Assembly: GCA_936432065.2 (NCBI GenBank)
Contig: OW386285.2
Span: 368,777,249-368,841,248, forward strand
Reading direction: 5' to 3'
DNA from: Rutpela maculata
Lineage: Eukaryota; Arthropoda; Insecta; Coleoptera; Cerambycidae
Length of the DNA stretch: 64,000 nt
Positions 1-11,033 of the stretch are shown one piece after another. Within the stretch, counting starts at the first letter, position 1. Each line of letters begins with the position of its first letter. Made by a program: the position numbers and the translations under genes. The notes beneath the pieces were generated by a model. The model had not been told where the DNA came from. It worked only from the letters and a program-made list of their open reading frames with translations, and did no database searches.

Positions 1-544
1 CAGTTCCTTGCTACCTTCCACTAATAGATAGACAGGTATTTGTAAAAATGAGTGAAATTTCATTTCTTACTTTTACTGATATTCTTTGAAGGCGGTTAGA
101 TTTTTTTTTAGAAAATGTTTTTTTCAACCTTTCTAGTAGCTTCACATATTTCAAAGTTTCTGCCTGGAGGATAATAGTATATTATTCAACGAGCGGTAAT
201 GTAGGAGCGTGCTGTAATTCATCAAGTGAGTTATTACCATTAGAGCAAGTTGAACACTATACTTTATCTACGATTATAACAATAAATATTAAATTGAGAA
301 AATTTTGTTTAAATTACTCAGTTTGTCAATAAAATTAACTGTAAAATTTAATTTTTGTTCACCCTTTTATATTTGTTGTCTTCAAAGATTTAGCCACCTT
401 TAAGCGGAGGTAGAATGTGATTTTTAATCGAAATAGTGCATAAACTGCTTGCAGACAAAAAAATTAGCTTTGTAGATTAATATTACGTGGCGGAAAATGC
501 AAAACTTCTCCGCGAACTGCAATAGCTCGAAGCGCATATTCGGT
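1..544. other. AT-rich sequence, no gene seen
   Basis: No reading frame with recognisable motifs, no RNA gene and no terminal-repeat structure was found here. Confidence 0.5.
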
Positions 545-1175
545 CAAAAGTCTTGTTTTTTATGTTAGAGAAAAAATTAAAAATGCGTCGGAGAGCTCAA
601 TCAATTCTCTTTACATAAGCTGTCTACAAATTTTTCGAAAAAACGATAATTACCGAGATATTCGAGGAAATGTGAGAAATTACACGTTTTCCTATAGAGT
701 GTATGTAAATCTAAAAAAAAATAATTTTTCTCAGAAACCTTCGTTTCGAAGGGCCAAGATTAACGGAGCGTCAAAGTAGTACATGATATTAAGTGAACAT
801 CGTATATGAGATCAATTTCAGTTAATTACCGATTAATTACGGTGACAAAATGCAGAAATATTACCGAAAAAAAAAATGTCCCAAATCCCGCCCTCTCTAA
901 TTCCTTTATTTTTGTCGGAATTCAAAAAATAAAGAAAAAGTTTTAGCAAATTCAATTCTATTTAAGTTAACTAGAGTAGTCTTTTGGTGTAGAAGTCAAG
1001 ATTAAAAAGTTGCCAACTGTAGAAGCTCAAAATTTGCGATTTTTTGCCGTACATGGCCAACATTTCAGTAGTTATCTCCGAAACGAAAAAAAAATCAAAA
1101 TTCTGATAGTAGCAAAAGATTTGTAATGGAAAATACTCGTTTGACCTTCTTTTTTATTTCGAGCTAACTCCGACC
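545..1175. repeat. Tandem duplication, unit 1
   Basis: This unit is repeated at 1230-2240 in the same orientation. Shared stretches include the block starting 'tttttatgttagagaaaaa' (near 555 and 1238), the block 'accgattaattacggtgac' (near 828 and 1488), and the closing block 'cgagctaactccgaccgtt' (near 1160 and 2222). The copies differ by scattered substitutions and small indels, so the duplication is not recent. No coding function is apparent. Confidence 0.8.
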
Positions 1176-1229
1176 GTTCAGCACCAATGACTAATGAGGA
1201 CATATCAAAAAATTTGTTGCACTTTCATC

Positions 1230-2240
1230 ATTGATACTTTTTATGTTAGAGAAAAAATAAAAAAAAGTGTCGGAAAGCTCAATCAATTCTCTTTTACATA
1301 AGCTGCCTACAAATTTTTCGAAAAAAAAAAAGATAATTATCGAGATATTCGAGTAACTGTAGGAAATACCACGTTTTCCTATAGAGTTTATGTAAATCTT
1401 AAAAAAATAATTTTTCTCAGAAACCTGTGTTCAAAGTAGTACATGATATTAAATGAACATCGTATATGAGATCGATTTCAATTAATTACCGATTAATTAC
1501 GGTGACAAAATGGAGAAATTTTACCGAAAAAAAAAAGTCCCAAATCCCGCCCCCTCTAATTCTTTAACCCTTTTGCGAAGGCCGTAGTCTGGTAGCAAAT
1601 GGCCTCCCAGACGGCGATATTTGCAATGGCACAATGACGTACGTCGCATATATCCGACGTATCCGACGGTACACAAATAGTTGGTTGCTCGTCTACTGTC
1701 GAGTATTTCCGATTGTGTCGGAGTTTTCCGAAGTTCGGCTGTGAATCAAGTTTTTCCTGTCGAATATCCTCGACGTTCGGCTGTGAATCTTTAACTTTCG
1801 GATATCCACGACGTTCATCCTACGGACGATTTAAATTTAAAATAAGTCCCAGATTTAAACGTTAGCCGTCACAGAATCACGAGAAACCTCTGACGTATAT
1901 ATCCGACACTCAGCTGTGGGCCAATTTAGGGCATGTTGGATAAATATGTCGGCCGTTGCGAAAGGTTTAATTTTGGTCGGAATTCAAAAAATAGAAAAAA
2001 AGGTTTTAGCAAATTTAATTCTATTTAAATTAGCTAGAGTAGTTCTTTGGCGTAGAAGTCAAGATTAAAAAGTTGCCAACTTTAGAAGCTCAAAATTTGC
2101 GATTTTTTGCCGTACATGGCCGACATTTCAGTAGTTATCTCCGAAACGCAAAAAAATAAAAATTCTTATGGAAGCAAAAGATTCGTAGTGGAAAATACTC
2201 GTGTGACCTTATTTTTTATTTCGAGCTAACTCCGACCGTT
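1230..2240. repeat. Tandem duplication, unit 2 (with MITE)
   Basis: Second copy of the 545-1175 unit, lengthened by the 399-bp element at 1568-1966. With that insertion removed the two units align along their length. Unit 1 therefore shows the empty target site of the MITE. Confidence 0.8.
1568..1966. mobile_element. piggyBac-type MITE
   Basis: A 399-bp insertion flanked by TTAA on both sides (1564-1567 and 1967-1970). Terminal inverted repeats are imperfect: CCCTTTTGCGAAGGCCG at the left, against ACCTTTCGCAACGGCCG read inward from the right. A TTAA target duplication and CCY-type ends are hallmarks of the piggyBac superfamily. There is no transposase frame, so it is non-autonomous. The homologous stretch of the other duplicated unit (around 900) lacks it, which confirms insertion. 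The interior holds several 'tccgac'-like short repeats. Confidence 0.85.
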
Positions 2241-2489
2241 TTGGAGATATCTGGGAAAAATAGTAAAGAAGAGCTTGCATTTCGGCGCCGAAAAAATTGC
2301 AAAAACATGCAATCTTGGCACGTTCATATTTTTCGAAAAACACCATTGGGACAGACGTACGATGTCGCGACGTAAAGAGGAAGTCTTCCAGATAAACTTG
2401 ATCGTAAATTCGAAAATTCGGCTCGGCATGAACGAATCAAAAGTAGCATCTTGTGACATTTCAGAAAATCGGTATCTCTTTTTGCACCT

Positions 2490-2715
2490 TCCTGGCTATT
2501 ATTATCTCCGGTCCTAGTAATCGCATCTCAAAAATGAAAATAAAAAATTGTTCGCAATAAAATGTTGAATAAAACTAGACTTATGAGAAAACTTTTTGAT
2601 AATTTGTTAATTTCTAAAAAGGCTCATAGGCTTAGACTTATTCTAAATTTTATTGCGAACAATTTGGTATTTTTATTTTTGCGATACGATTACTAGGACC
2701 GGAGATAATAGGGAA
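2490..2715. repeat. Inverted repeat, about 80-bp arms
   Basis: The left arm contains 'tctccggtcctagtaatcg' and 'aattgttcgcaataaaat'. The right arm carries the reverse complements 'attttattgcgaacaatt' and 'cgattactaggaccggaga'. The spacer is about 60 bp. It could be a small palindromic MITE or a foldback remnant. No target duplication was identified. Confidence 0.75.
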
Positions 2716-3715
2716 AATGAAGAAAATTTCATTGCTGAAAAATAAATTGTTAAAATTTTACAAGAAGCAATAGACGGATTTAATACAAAATTGCTCATAG
2801 CACTTGTTATTATACGTAAATCAAATTAAAACATTAAAATTGCTGCAGCCAAGCAATTCCATTCAAAATCTATGTTAACTCCATTAATAGCAGTGATGAA
2901 GGAAGATTTTCCTATGAGCTAGTTTTGTGAATAGAACGGATAAAACATGTATGATTTCTATTTATTTACAGTAAATATCTATTAAAGCCATTTTATAAAA
3001 TACCTTAAAGCGCTTTACAGCTTTTATTTTATTTGGGTATTTTATTTACTTCATTCACGAAAAAATCTTTCAATTTTCAGTTCTAAGTGACAAATTTTTA
3101 TTTTTTTAATAAGAATAACTAATGATAACATGGAAATGTTAATGCATTTATCTGCGTGTTAAAATGAATTTACATATTTAAACGTTTGCTTATTGTCGAT
3201 GCAAATATTTGTGCATCTATAATTTATTAAGCGTTTTCTAGAATCCTTAAACAACATATTATGACTTTTGATACCAAATATTTAAAATCATTGTTCACGG
3301 AAAACTGATGTAAAATTAAACATTGAAAAGGAAATGCAAAACAGGCTATGTACATTTTTTAAATTAAGCAGACATACCAAAAACCATAAACAGCACCTTA
3401 TTTCTCCTAATTTAAATTTGTGAGTGAAAGATCGTTCTGCTGAACCAAATATATATTTTTTTTCTAAAAGATATGCAAATTCTTCTATAGGTTACTTCAA
3501 ATAAAATCCTTCTTCAGCTTTTAGCAAAATGTAAACGTGAATAACATAAAACATGAACTTTGTGAAAAGTAAACATAAATATGTGAAAGTAAGAAGGGAT
3601 TATAAGGATAAAAGTGATTAAAAAGAAGAAGAAAAGTAAAGGATAAGATTATTTACATTTTGGAGCAGAAATAATTCAAAATTCAAACACAGGGCTTCTT
3701 AATGTAAATTGGTTC
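2716..3715. other. AT-rich sequence, nothing recognised
   Basis: No supported coding region or terminal-repeat structure was seen. Confidence 0.4.
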
Positions 3716-3717
3716 TT

Positions 3718-3782
3718 CTGGATTGTCAGTGTGAAGTTATTAATTTATCTCATTCGAACGAAGCCCGGAACCCCCTGCAGAG
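3718..3782. repeat. Left partner of inverted repeat with 8972-9045
   Basis: About 62 bp including 'cgaagcccggaaccccctg'. The reverse complement of 8972-9045 aligns along the whole length, with a common 'ctggRttgtca' outer end and a common 'gcccggaaccccc' inner end, at roughly 70-75% identity by eye. The pair could be the ends of one old element about 5.3 kb long that contains the pseudogene at 7.7-8.9 kb. The interior has been invaded repeatedly, so this is inference. Confidence 0.5.
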
Positions 3783-4912
3783 AAGGGGAGTCTCGAAAAT
3801 ATGTTTTTTTGCAATTTCTGGTGGTTATAGGTACAAAGAAAGGGTCTCGCCGGTTAAGTATATGGACTAGGAATGCTCAATAAAATATATAATAAACTTC
3901 TATCCCGTATATTAGCAGAGTTATGGGGGTAACAACTCAAATTTAAAATTAATTTTTTTCAAAACTATTGAAGATAATTAATTGAAATTAATAGGAGACG
4001 TTGATATAAAACAGCTTTATATTTTAAATTTTTTTTACATTCCTATTAGTCATTTAGTATATAAAAAAATATATTTAATTTTTGAGGGTACTGTTTTTAT
4101 ATCAGTGACACCTACCAAAAAAAAATATATTATTTAACACTAACATAATTATCGTGTGTAAAAATTACTTCAAGATCAAATTGGGAGAAGATGCTTAAAA
4201 ATATAAATCTGGTAATGAACACAGGTACACAAAAAAAATGCGAAGACTTAGACCACTTAATTCCTACTCATTTGGAAGCTAGTAATCAAAAAAATATGGT
4301 ACTACTTTTAGCTTGGCTCTCAATTATTTTTTTCTTGCTTCAGAAGTATTGATTTTATTAGACGATATGGTTAGGCCATTTTAATTAATCCACAGTAATA
4401 TCTCTTCAGGAAGGAACACTAGCGAAAAATATTTCAGACAAAAGTTGTTCCGTTCAGAGGGGGACATCTTTTGGGTAGAATAATTTTTTCACCTCCCACC
4501 CCCGATGAGCTTGGGGTGAGGGTAACTCTTGAATTTTTAATGGCACTCTCCACTTTTGATCACGTATTCTGATTCTACGGGAAAATTACATAACTTTTGT
4601 ACCAAACATTTTTTTCTCCCCCCCACCCTGATGAGCGGAGACGGAGGTGTAACTTTCGAATTTTCAAAAACCTGCAGAGAAACATCTCTGAACCAGGGCA
4701 TTTTTAGGTAAAATGTTTCAAACAAAAGTTGTTTAGTTCAGAGAGGGGCATCTTTTGTTTGAAACATTTTTCCTAAAAATGCCCTAGGTCAGAGATGTTC
4801 GCCTGCAGGATTTTGAAAATCGAAAGTATCCCCGCTGATCAGAGTGGGGGGAGAAAAAAATGTTTGGTACAAAAGTTATGCAATTTTTTTTTGTTGAATC
4901 AGAATACAAAAG

Positions 4913-6094
4913 GCTCTGGGCTCTGTCCTGGGGCCACTGTTATTTCTGATCTACATTAATGACTTTCCACAATTTATGTTGCCTAGCAAATCAACTTTGT
5001 TTGCTGACGATACCACTCTCTTGTGCTCTGACCGCAACATTGCTAATCTGATCCAACTTAGCTCCGACATAGAACTCCAGGCAAAAAACTGGTTCACCTT
5101 GAATAAACTAACACTCAATCAAGAAAAAACTCAGAGACTTATAATATCAACCAATAAAAATGTATCCAAAGGTGAGCACGTTAAACTCCTAGGTATATAT
5201 CTAGATGATAACCTTAGCTGGGTAAACCATATTGATCAGTTAAATAGAAAGCTCTCAAGCACGATCTTTCTCCTCAGGAAATTAAAAGGCATTCTCGAAT
5301 TCGACATCTTAAAAAACACTTATTTTTCCCTTTTCCACTCTAGACTTTCCTACGCAGTGGTCTTATGGGGTAACTCCTCCCACGCATTAAAAGTTTTCCG
5401 ACAACAAAAGAAAGCTATAAGAATACTCGTTAGTGCTAAGTTTACGGAACACTGTCAACCTATTTTCATTAAACTGGGCATTATGCCTCTCCCTTCACTG
5501 TTTATTTATTGTAGTCTTGTAGAAATTCACAGGAGTGCGTCCAGTCTCTCTGTCCGGTCTGATTACCATCAGCACAACACACGTGCTGCTGGACTTCTTA
5601 GAGTATCTCGCTACAGGTTAACTCTAAGCGCTAAAAATTCCCCCAACCTAAATTTGTATAATCATTTACCATGTCATATAAAGCAACTGAACTTACTGTC
5701 ATTTAAAAAGAATATAAAAAATTTCATTCTAAAGTACTGTTTTTACTCGGCTGACGAATTTTTTAAGACACCCTATGGTGCTAATCCACACTCGACTATT
5801 TAAATGCTCATATTTACAGAATGCTTTGATACTCTACATATTTTTGCATTTCATACTTATTCATATCTTCTGTGTATATCAATGTGAAATGTTATATACA
5901 TCTATATGTTTTTGTGTTTTTCTAAATTTATTGTTTTTATTGAAATGTTATATTTACATATATATGTTGTGTTTTATAAACTTGTAAATATTATAATTTG
6001 CTGTTCACCAGCTTTTACCCTGACTTGCTGCAAATGTTCATGTATGTACATATAGTGGTGAAATAAAGACTATCTATCTATCTATCTATCTATC
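4913..6094 (+). mobile_element. 5'-truncated LINE, Jockey/CR1 group
   Basis: A 1.2-kb dead-on-arrival LINE inserted in the right arm of foldback 1. It starts inside the RT motif (V)LGPLLFLIYIND and ends with 'aaataaagac' followed by a (TATC)n tract at 6072-6095. The 5' truncation and simple-repeat tail are typical of target-primed reverse transcription. The clade assignment (Jockey/CR1-like with a microsatellite tail) rests on protein style only. Confidence 0.85.
4914..5803 (+). pseudogene. LINE reverse transcriptase, C-terminal part
   Basis: An open frame of about 296 codons without an internal stop. It begins at the GSVLGPLLFLIYIN motif, then has FADDT (the catalytic YxDD-equivalent box) near 5003-5017. 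The thumb/connection region follows, with LLGIYLDDNLSWVNHI near 5190-5235, then a Tyr/Leu-rich tail ending near the NSPNLNLYNHLPCHIK block. RT motifs 1-4 and the endonuclease are missing. The first in-frame ATG (4976) is not a true start, since homology begins upstream. Non-functional because truncated, but otherwise well preserved, so a fairly young insertion. Confidence 0.9.
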
Positions 6095-6849
6095 TACACG
6101 ATCAAAAATGGAGAGTGCCCTTAAAAATTCAAAAGTTCACCCCCCGCTTATCACTGGTGGGGGGTGGAAAATTGTTCCGCCCAAAAGATGTCCCCCTCTG
6201 AATGAAACAACTTCTGTCTGAAACATTTTTCGCTAATCTCCTTTCCTGAGGAGATATTTCTGTGGATTAATTAAAATGGCCTAACCATATTGCCTAATAA
6301 AATCAATACTTCTGAAGCAAAAAAAATCATTGAGAGCCAAGCTAAAAGCAGTAGTATATTTTTTTGATTATTGGCTTCCAAATAAGTAGGAATTAAGTGG
6401 CTTCGCACTTAATTTTTTTTTGTGTGCCTGTGTTCATTACCTGGATTTGTATTTTTAAGCATCTTCTCCCAATTTGACTTTGAAGTAATACACGATAATT
6501 ATGTTAGTGTTAAATAATATATATATTTTTTGGTAGCAGCACCCTCAAAAATTAAATTATTTTTTTATATACTAAATGACGAAATAGGAATGTAAAAAAA
6601 ATATAAAATATAGAGCTATTTTATATCAATGTCTCCTATTAATTTCAACTAATTATCTTCAATAGTTTTGAAAAAAATTAATTTTAAAGTTGAGGGTTGT
6701 TACCCCCATAACTCTGCTAATATAAGGGATAAAGATTTATTATATATTTTATTGAGCATTCCTAGTCATAGACAACATTCATGTGAATGAATAGCCCAAT
6801 AAGCCGCTGGGCCCAATTCCATATACTTAACCGGCGAGACCCTTTAAAG

Positions 6850-7190
6850 CTTATAAAATTCTCTACAAAATAGATCGTATACCATTTTATCGCCAGATCT
6901 ATATTTCTGCCAGTTCAAAGTTGAGCTAAGTTGCACAACCTTCAAATTCTCTAAGTATTTACTATGTAACGGCCCTTTTTCGGCAGATAAAGGTACTAAG
7001 AGTCTGTTGATATTCATTATAATAAGAACATGTTGGTAAATTCATATACCTGTTTGTGATAACAAGCCACTGAACATGAAGACTCTCTAATTATAAATAC
7101 CGCAATAGAATTAATAGAGTTGATGAAGAAGTGGATTTATTAGTGCTTTTGACAGCTCCCTTTTTATAGTGAAAAATCATCCCTAGCACG
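6850..7190. other. Spacer, no gene seen
   Basis: Between the foldback element and dispersed repeat R3. No motif-bearing frame was found. Confidence 0.4.
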
Positions 7191-7194
7191 AATC

Positions 7195-7480
7195 CGGCTC
7201 TGGTTTTTTTGTCTCTATCTAGCGGAACACTTCATCCTACGATGAAATTGTACATGAGCAATTATATTTTGAATTAAATCTTCTATTAGAAACGTTGTAT
7301 AAGTTGTTATTATTATAGCCGGAGAACGAGACCCTTGAAATATGCAAAATAAAAGTGGTAAAAGACCCTTGAAACATGCAACCGACGAACATATAATGTT
7401 TATTCTATGAAGCCTGGTAAAAGTAACTGAAATGAGTTCAAGATAGAATGTATTTAACAATTGCATAGCAGTAGTTTCAA
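7195..7480. repeat. Dispersed repeat R3, copy 1
   Basis: Shares long stretches with the reverse complement of 13478-13640, for example 'gcggaacacttcat' and 'tacgatgaaattgta' and the following 'gaattaaat.ttctattaga'. Its downstream part ('atatgcaaaataaaagtgg') recurs at 45385. Family type is unknown; no terminal repeats were recognised. It lies just outside HINE-1 copies in two of three cases. Confidence 0.7.
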
Positions 7481-7895
7481 ACATTCAACAATTTCAGAAC
7501 ATATTGTTCCTACATGCTTTCAGCGGCTGTGATACGACCTCAGCTTTTTTTTTAAAGTGATACGAAACTTTATTAAAGTGCGTGAAAGAAATGTAACAAT
7601 GCAAGAAACTGTTAAAATTATTAAGAATCTAATCGCTTCACCAGACAATCTCTGCAGCAGGAATATCTTTCGTGAAAGCTGTATATGGAGGGATATTCGC
7701 TAATACTTAACTTGATGATAGCAGGTCATAATTTTTTTCAAAATCTTTGAAAAAGTAACCTCTCATCACCGCCCCATTTGAAGCAGCAGCGTACAAATAA
7801 CATTGCTTGAGAATCTATCACCAGGTTCAAGAATAGTATGCATGGTAACTTTATAAGAATGGGGGTGCCCAGGGTTTGACACCTGTAACAATATC

Positions 7896-8588
7896 AAACT
7901 AGAGGAAGCATTATACTCTTCGCCGATTTACTGAGCTTTTTATATAATTGTTACACATTCTATAGGATACTCTTCGCATTTTTCTTGTAAATAATGTTAG
8001 TTTTTGGACATTCTAAATTTTGTGATACCAACTTTGTTGTGAAAAAAAAAAAATCACGATGTGAGGGATCGAACCCGGGACCCTTGAAACTCTTGCCGCT
8101 ACACCACCATTTCTTATTACTAAAATTGTTAATGAGTTTAATATATACCATTAGAAAATTTATTGTGATTATTAAGAAACACACAGTAAAATGTATTAAA
8201 AAAAAATAGTGATAGGAAATAACATTACAAACCATAAAAAAATGTAAACAATATTTTTTTAAATTTTAAATTACTAATAACTTTTTTATTTACCAATCTA
8301 TTTCGTTAAAAAATAGGGTTCTTCCTCTAGCTAACACTAAGTTACTCTCCAAATTTCAATACAATCGGATTTTTCTTTCTTGAGTTATCGTGCTTACAAG
8401 AAACGTGACGGACGGACAGACGGACGGACACACGGACAGACAGACGGACAGACGGACATTTTGAAAGTTGTTCAGAATTCGTTCACTAACATAACGATAT
8501 AAAAAATTTTTCTCTACGAGCGATATTTACTGATTTAGAAATGTGCCGATCAAATACAATATACTCTTCGTTTTTGCGAAGAGTATAA
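7896..8588 (+). mobile_element. Helentron-type non-autonomous element, family 2 (HINE-2), copy 1
   Basis: Starts 'aaactagaggaagcattata' and ends in a hairpin 'actcttcg-tttttg-cgaagagt' (8566-8586). The stem repeats the subterminal 'actcttcg' near 7915, so there is a subterminal inverted repeat plus a 3' hairpin. A (GACR)n tract lies at 8408-8458. This layout, with a GTCY/GACR microsatellite, matches the Helentron-associated elements (DINE-1/HINE) described in Drosophila. A tRNA-like segment sits at 8041-8120. The element is inserted in pseudogene F1. The family-level call is inference from architecture. Confidence 0.7.
8041..8120 (-). other. tRNA-like Pol III module inside HINE-2
   Basis: On the minus strand there is TGGTGTAGCGG, which fits the Pol III A box TRGYNNARNNG. 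After about 20 nt comes GGTTCGATCCC, fitting the B box, and then a long T-run (8042-8052 on the plus strand reads as A's) that would stop Pol III. Copy 2 has about 12 nt more between the boxes, giving normal tRNA spacing. Acceptor and T stems do not pair well, so it is a tRNA-derived relic (SINE head or captured tRNA), not a tRNA gene. Confidence 0.55.
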
Positions 8589-8971
8589 TAATCCTGTTGC
8601 GCAAGAGCTTCTACAAGAAATTTTCTGCAAAAGCACAAAAGGCTGCCAAATAGTTTGTAGTTGTCGGCAAGTTGGACTTTACTGCTCAGTAATCTGCGTA
8701 AGTTGTCGAGAATCATGTACTAATATTAATGTTGAAGAGGACTCGATTGACTATGACAAGCCAATTGAAATTAATGATGATAATAGTAATGGAACTGTCA
8801 ATACTGACGGACCAGAAGTTGAAGATAACACTTCAAATGAATCATGTAAAGAACATCGTATAACGCGGAAGAAAGACGACTTGCATGGTTCTAAAATGTA
8901 ATCCGGTCTACTTAAATATAACCATTTTTGTCGTAAATTCAACGGTAAAGCCGGAAATCGCGGCAAATAGT

Positions 8972-9045
8972 ATGATCCCTGGAGGGGGGGGTTCCGGGCC
9001 TCGTCCGAGTGGGAAAAATTAATGAATTCTTAATGACAACCCAGC
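8972..9045. repeat. Right partner of inverted repeat with 3718-3782
   Basis: Contains 'gggttccgggcctcgtccga', the approximate reverse complement of the 3.75-kb block. It lies about 70 bp after the stop codon of fragment F1, a position that fits the right end of an element carrying that gene. Confidence 0.5.
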
Positions 9046-9814
9046 CAATTTAGGGTAAGAAACCTTTTGTTTGAATTATTTCTAAATTTCTGAAATTTTG
9101 GTGACTTGGAGACTGGCCTATATCGTTTTGTACATTTTCGTTTTCTGTGTCGAAAAAATACACGTCCAAAATGAAATCTTATTGACGATTTCTCTGAGCA
9201 ACTGTATTGATGAAGTTGTTAATTTAGGAATAATCTACATTGCAAAACTTGTAAACTGTTGAATGGAAAATAGATTAGAACTTTGTAAAATAATCATATA
9301 GTATGTGCATTGTGCTTGTGCAGGTGCAATTTCGGAAGATCTGGGTGAAGTTTCTGACCGCTAGATTCATCAGCGAAGAATTTTTTCTGAATTTTCATTA
9401 TTGCTACATTTGAGAGAATTTATCCCAAACAATTTTTCAAATATATGACTTCCAGAGGACCCTACTAAAACACATTTTGTGCGGAAGTGATAAGAATTTG
9501 AAGCTAAACTACTGAATAAATGCATCACAAAATTCCTTAAAACGATCGATTATTTAAAGTAATTGTTATTGTATACTTCTTTTTAAGTATTTACGTCATC
9601 ACAATTATGCGCGACCTAAGCATTAAACCTTGCACTATTTATTAAACAAACCGCTTTCTTTCGAATATGTATGGTTTATATTATGGAAATGTAAATAAAT
9701 ATATTATGCTGGAATAAAACCATCACGAGACTATGCTGTTTTTTAAAGTAAAAAAAAAATACCTGCATACTGTAAACGAGTAAGCTGTAGTTATTGAAAT
9801 GAGGAATATATTTT
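9046..9814. other. AT-rich spacer, nothing recognised
   Basis: No motif-bearing frame or repeat structure was seen. Confidence 0.4.
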
Positions 9815-10564
9815 ACTTCCACATCCAGTGGAAGTATAGTAACGACAAAAAATTTTTAAAAATTTTTATTGTTCTAATAGGCTTAGAATGTCACGAAACG
9901 TCGAGATTTGAAGTTTGAGCGAAAAAAAAATTTCTGTCTGTCGGTCTGTCGGTCTGTCTGTCTGTCTGTCGGTCTGTCTGTCTGTCTGTCTGTCTGTCGG
10001 TATGTCTGTAACTTTTTTGTGCGCACGTTTACTCTGGAACCATTTGAGATATTGACTTGAAATTTGGTACACGTATGTACTTTAACGGGATCTAGAACTA
10101 GATTATATTTTCATCTTGTTCCGTCGAAGAGTTGGGGGGTAAATTGGGGTAAATTTGGGGAAAATAGGTAAATCAAGCAGGTAAGAGTCCATAAAATTGG
10201 TATTTATTATATACAAGAGAAGCTAAGGTCTCAAAATAAATTTTGGCATTAGCTACCCCCCATTACCACCCCCACCACATTATTAAAGGGGATTAAAAAA
10301 ATATGATTTAATGTGTGTACAAGAACCAGACACCTCAAAACGTTTTTTTACTTCATCCACCCCCACTACCACCCCCTATCACCACCCCCACCCCGCTACC
10401 GATGTGTGGTATCGTTTTATGGGTTTTTGGGGTAGAGGATTTCAAATATCATATTATTAAAGTTCCATAAACAATTATTTCCACATACAAAATTTTTTCG
10501 TTGTGAGTGACTTTGATAAAAAATGTGGATGTGGAAGTAGTGATTCCTTGGGCAGCGGTTTTTT
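9815..10564 (-). mobile_element. Helentron-type non-autonomous element, family 1 (HINE-1), copy A
   Basis: A full-length copy of about 750 bp. The left end is a perfect hairpin, 'acttccac-atcca-gtggaagt'. The right end carries 'ggatgtggaagt', the inverse of the left 12 bp, followed by 'gattccttgggcagcggttt'. A (GTCY)n tract lies at 9936-10008, and C-rich 'accaccccca' blocks are near the other end. No coding capacity. Strand is given with the hairpin as the 3' end, the Helitron convention. The flanks are T/A-rich with no target duplication, as expected for Helitron/Helentron insertion. Confidence 0.75.
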
Positions 10565-10576
10565 ATTATCATTATC

Positions 10577-10957
10577 ACTTCCACATCCAGTGGAAGTATA
10601 GTAGCGACAAAAAAATTTTTAAAAATTTTTATTGTTCAAATAGTCTTAGAATGTCATGAAACGTCGAGATTTTAAGTTTGAGCAAAAAAAAATTCTGTCT
10701 GACTTTTTTTAGTGCGCACGATAACTCTGGAACCGTTTAAGATATTGACTTGAAATTTGGTACACATATGTATTTTAACGAAATCTGGAACTAGATTATA
10801 TTTTCATCTTATTCCGTTGAAGGGTTGGGGGTAAATTGGTGTAAATGGGGGTAAATAGGTAAATCAAGCAGGTTAAGAGTCCATAAAATGGGTATTTAGT
10901 ATATATAAAAGAAGTTAACGTCTCAAAAAATTTGTTGGCATTAGCCACCCTCATTAC
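10577..10957 (-). mobile_element. HINE-1 copy B, truncated
   Basis: Begins with the hairpin end 12 bp after copy A and follows the consensus to 'ggcattagccaccctcatta', then stops. The (GTCY)n tract is reduced to two units. Head-to-tail placement beside copy A suggests either tandem insertion or an incomplete tandem replication product. Confidence 0.75.
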
Positions 10958-11033
10958 GAGAGTTTACTTCTATCGTGTACTCCACTTCAAACAATGATTT
11001 TTTATATCTTTGTCATGCCATTTTTTGCGTGTT

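Larger units (their letters stand above)
3839..6845. mobile_element. Foldback element 1, split by a LINE
   Basis: A long palindrome. The left arm begins 'agggtctcgccggttaagta' at 3841 and the right arm ends with its reverse complement at 6845. Arms match over about 700-900 bp, and the symmetry centre is near 4735, where the 'gcatttttaggtaaaatg' region meets its mirror. The LINE copy at 4913-6094 interrupts the right arm: mirrored sequence stops at 'gaatcagaatac' (4901-4912) and resumes at 'gatcaaaaatggagagtgc' (6101). The right arm also has about 45 extra bp near 6770-6815. No transposase frame. Transcription would give a hairpin RNA. Confidence 0.85.
7730..8901 (+). pseudogene. Multi-copy family fragment F1 (C-terminal, CXC-type)
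   Basis: A broken C-terminal part of the family also seen at 33.3, 41.3, 43, 47 and 52 kb. The upstream half (7730-7895) has frame breaks and stops but keeps a KSN...PP..AAA...YHQVQ pattern that aligns with the end of F4 (KSNVQLIPPTRAAL...). HINE-2 copy 1 is inserted at 7896-8588. The downstream half, about 8590-8901, is open. It contains LLQEIFCKSTKGC, then CSCRQVGLYCSVIC and C..C, a cysteine array like a CXC (tesmin/TSO1-style) half-repeat. An acidic Asn/Asp-rich tail ends at a TAA. F3 carries the same array. Function unknown; metal or DNA binding is inference. Confidence 0.7.

Noticed and set aside
8041..8120. A functional tRNA gene
   Set aside because: Box spacing is too short in this copy, acceptor and T stems do not pair, and it is part of a repeated mobile element.
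9936..10008. Regular short repeats that might suggest a CRISPR-like array
   Set aside because: It is a (GTCY)n microsatellite with 4-bp units, no spacers and no cas genes, inside a eukaryotic Helentron-type element.
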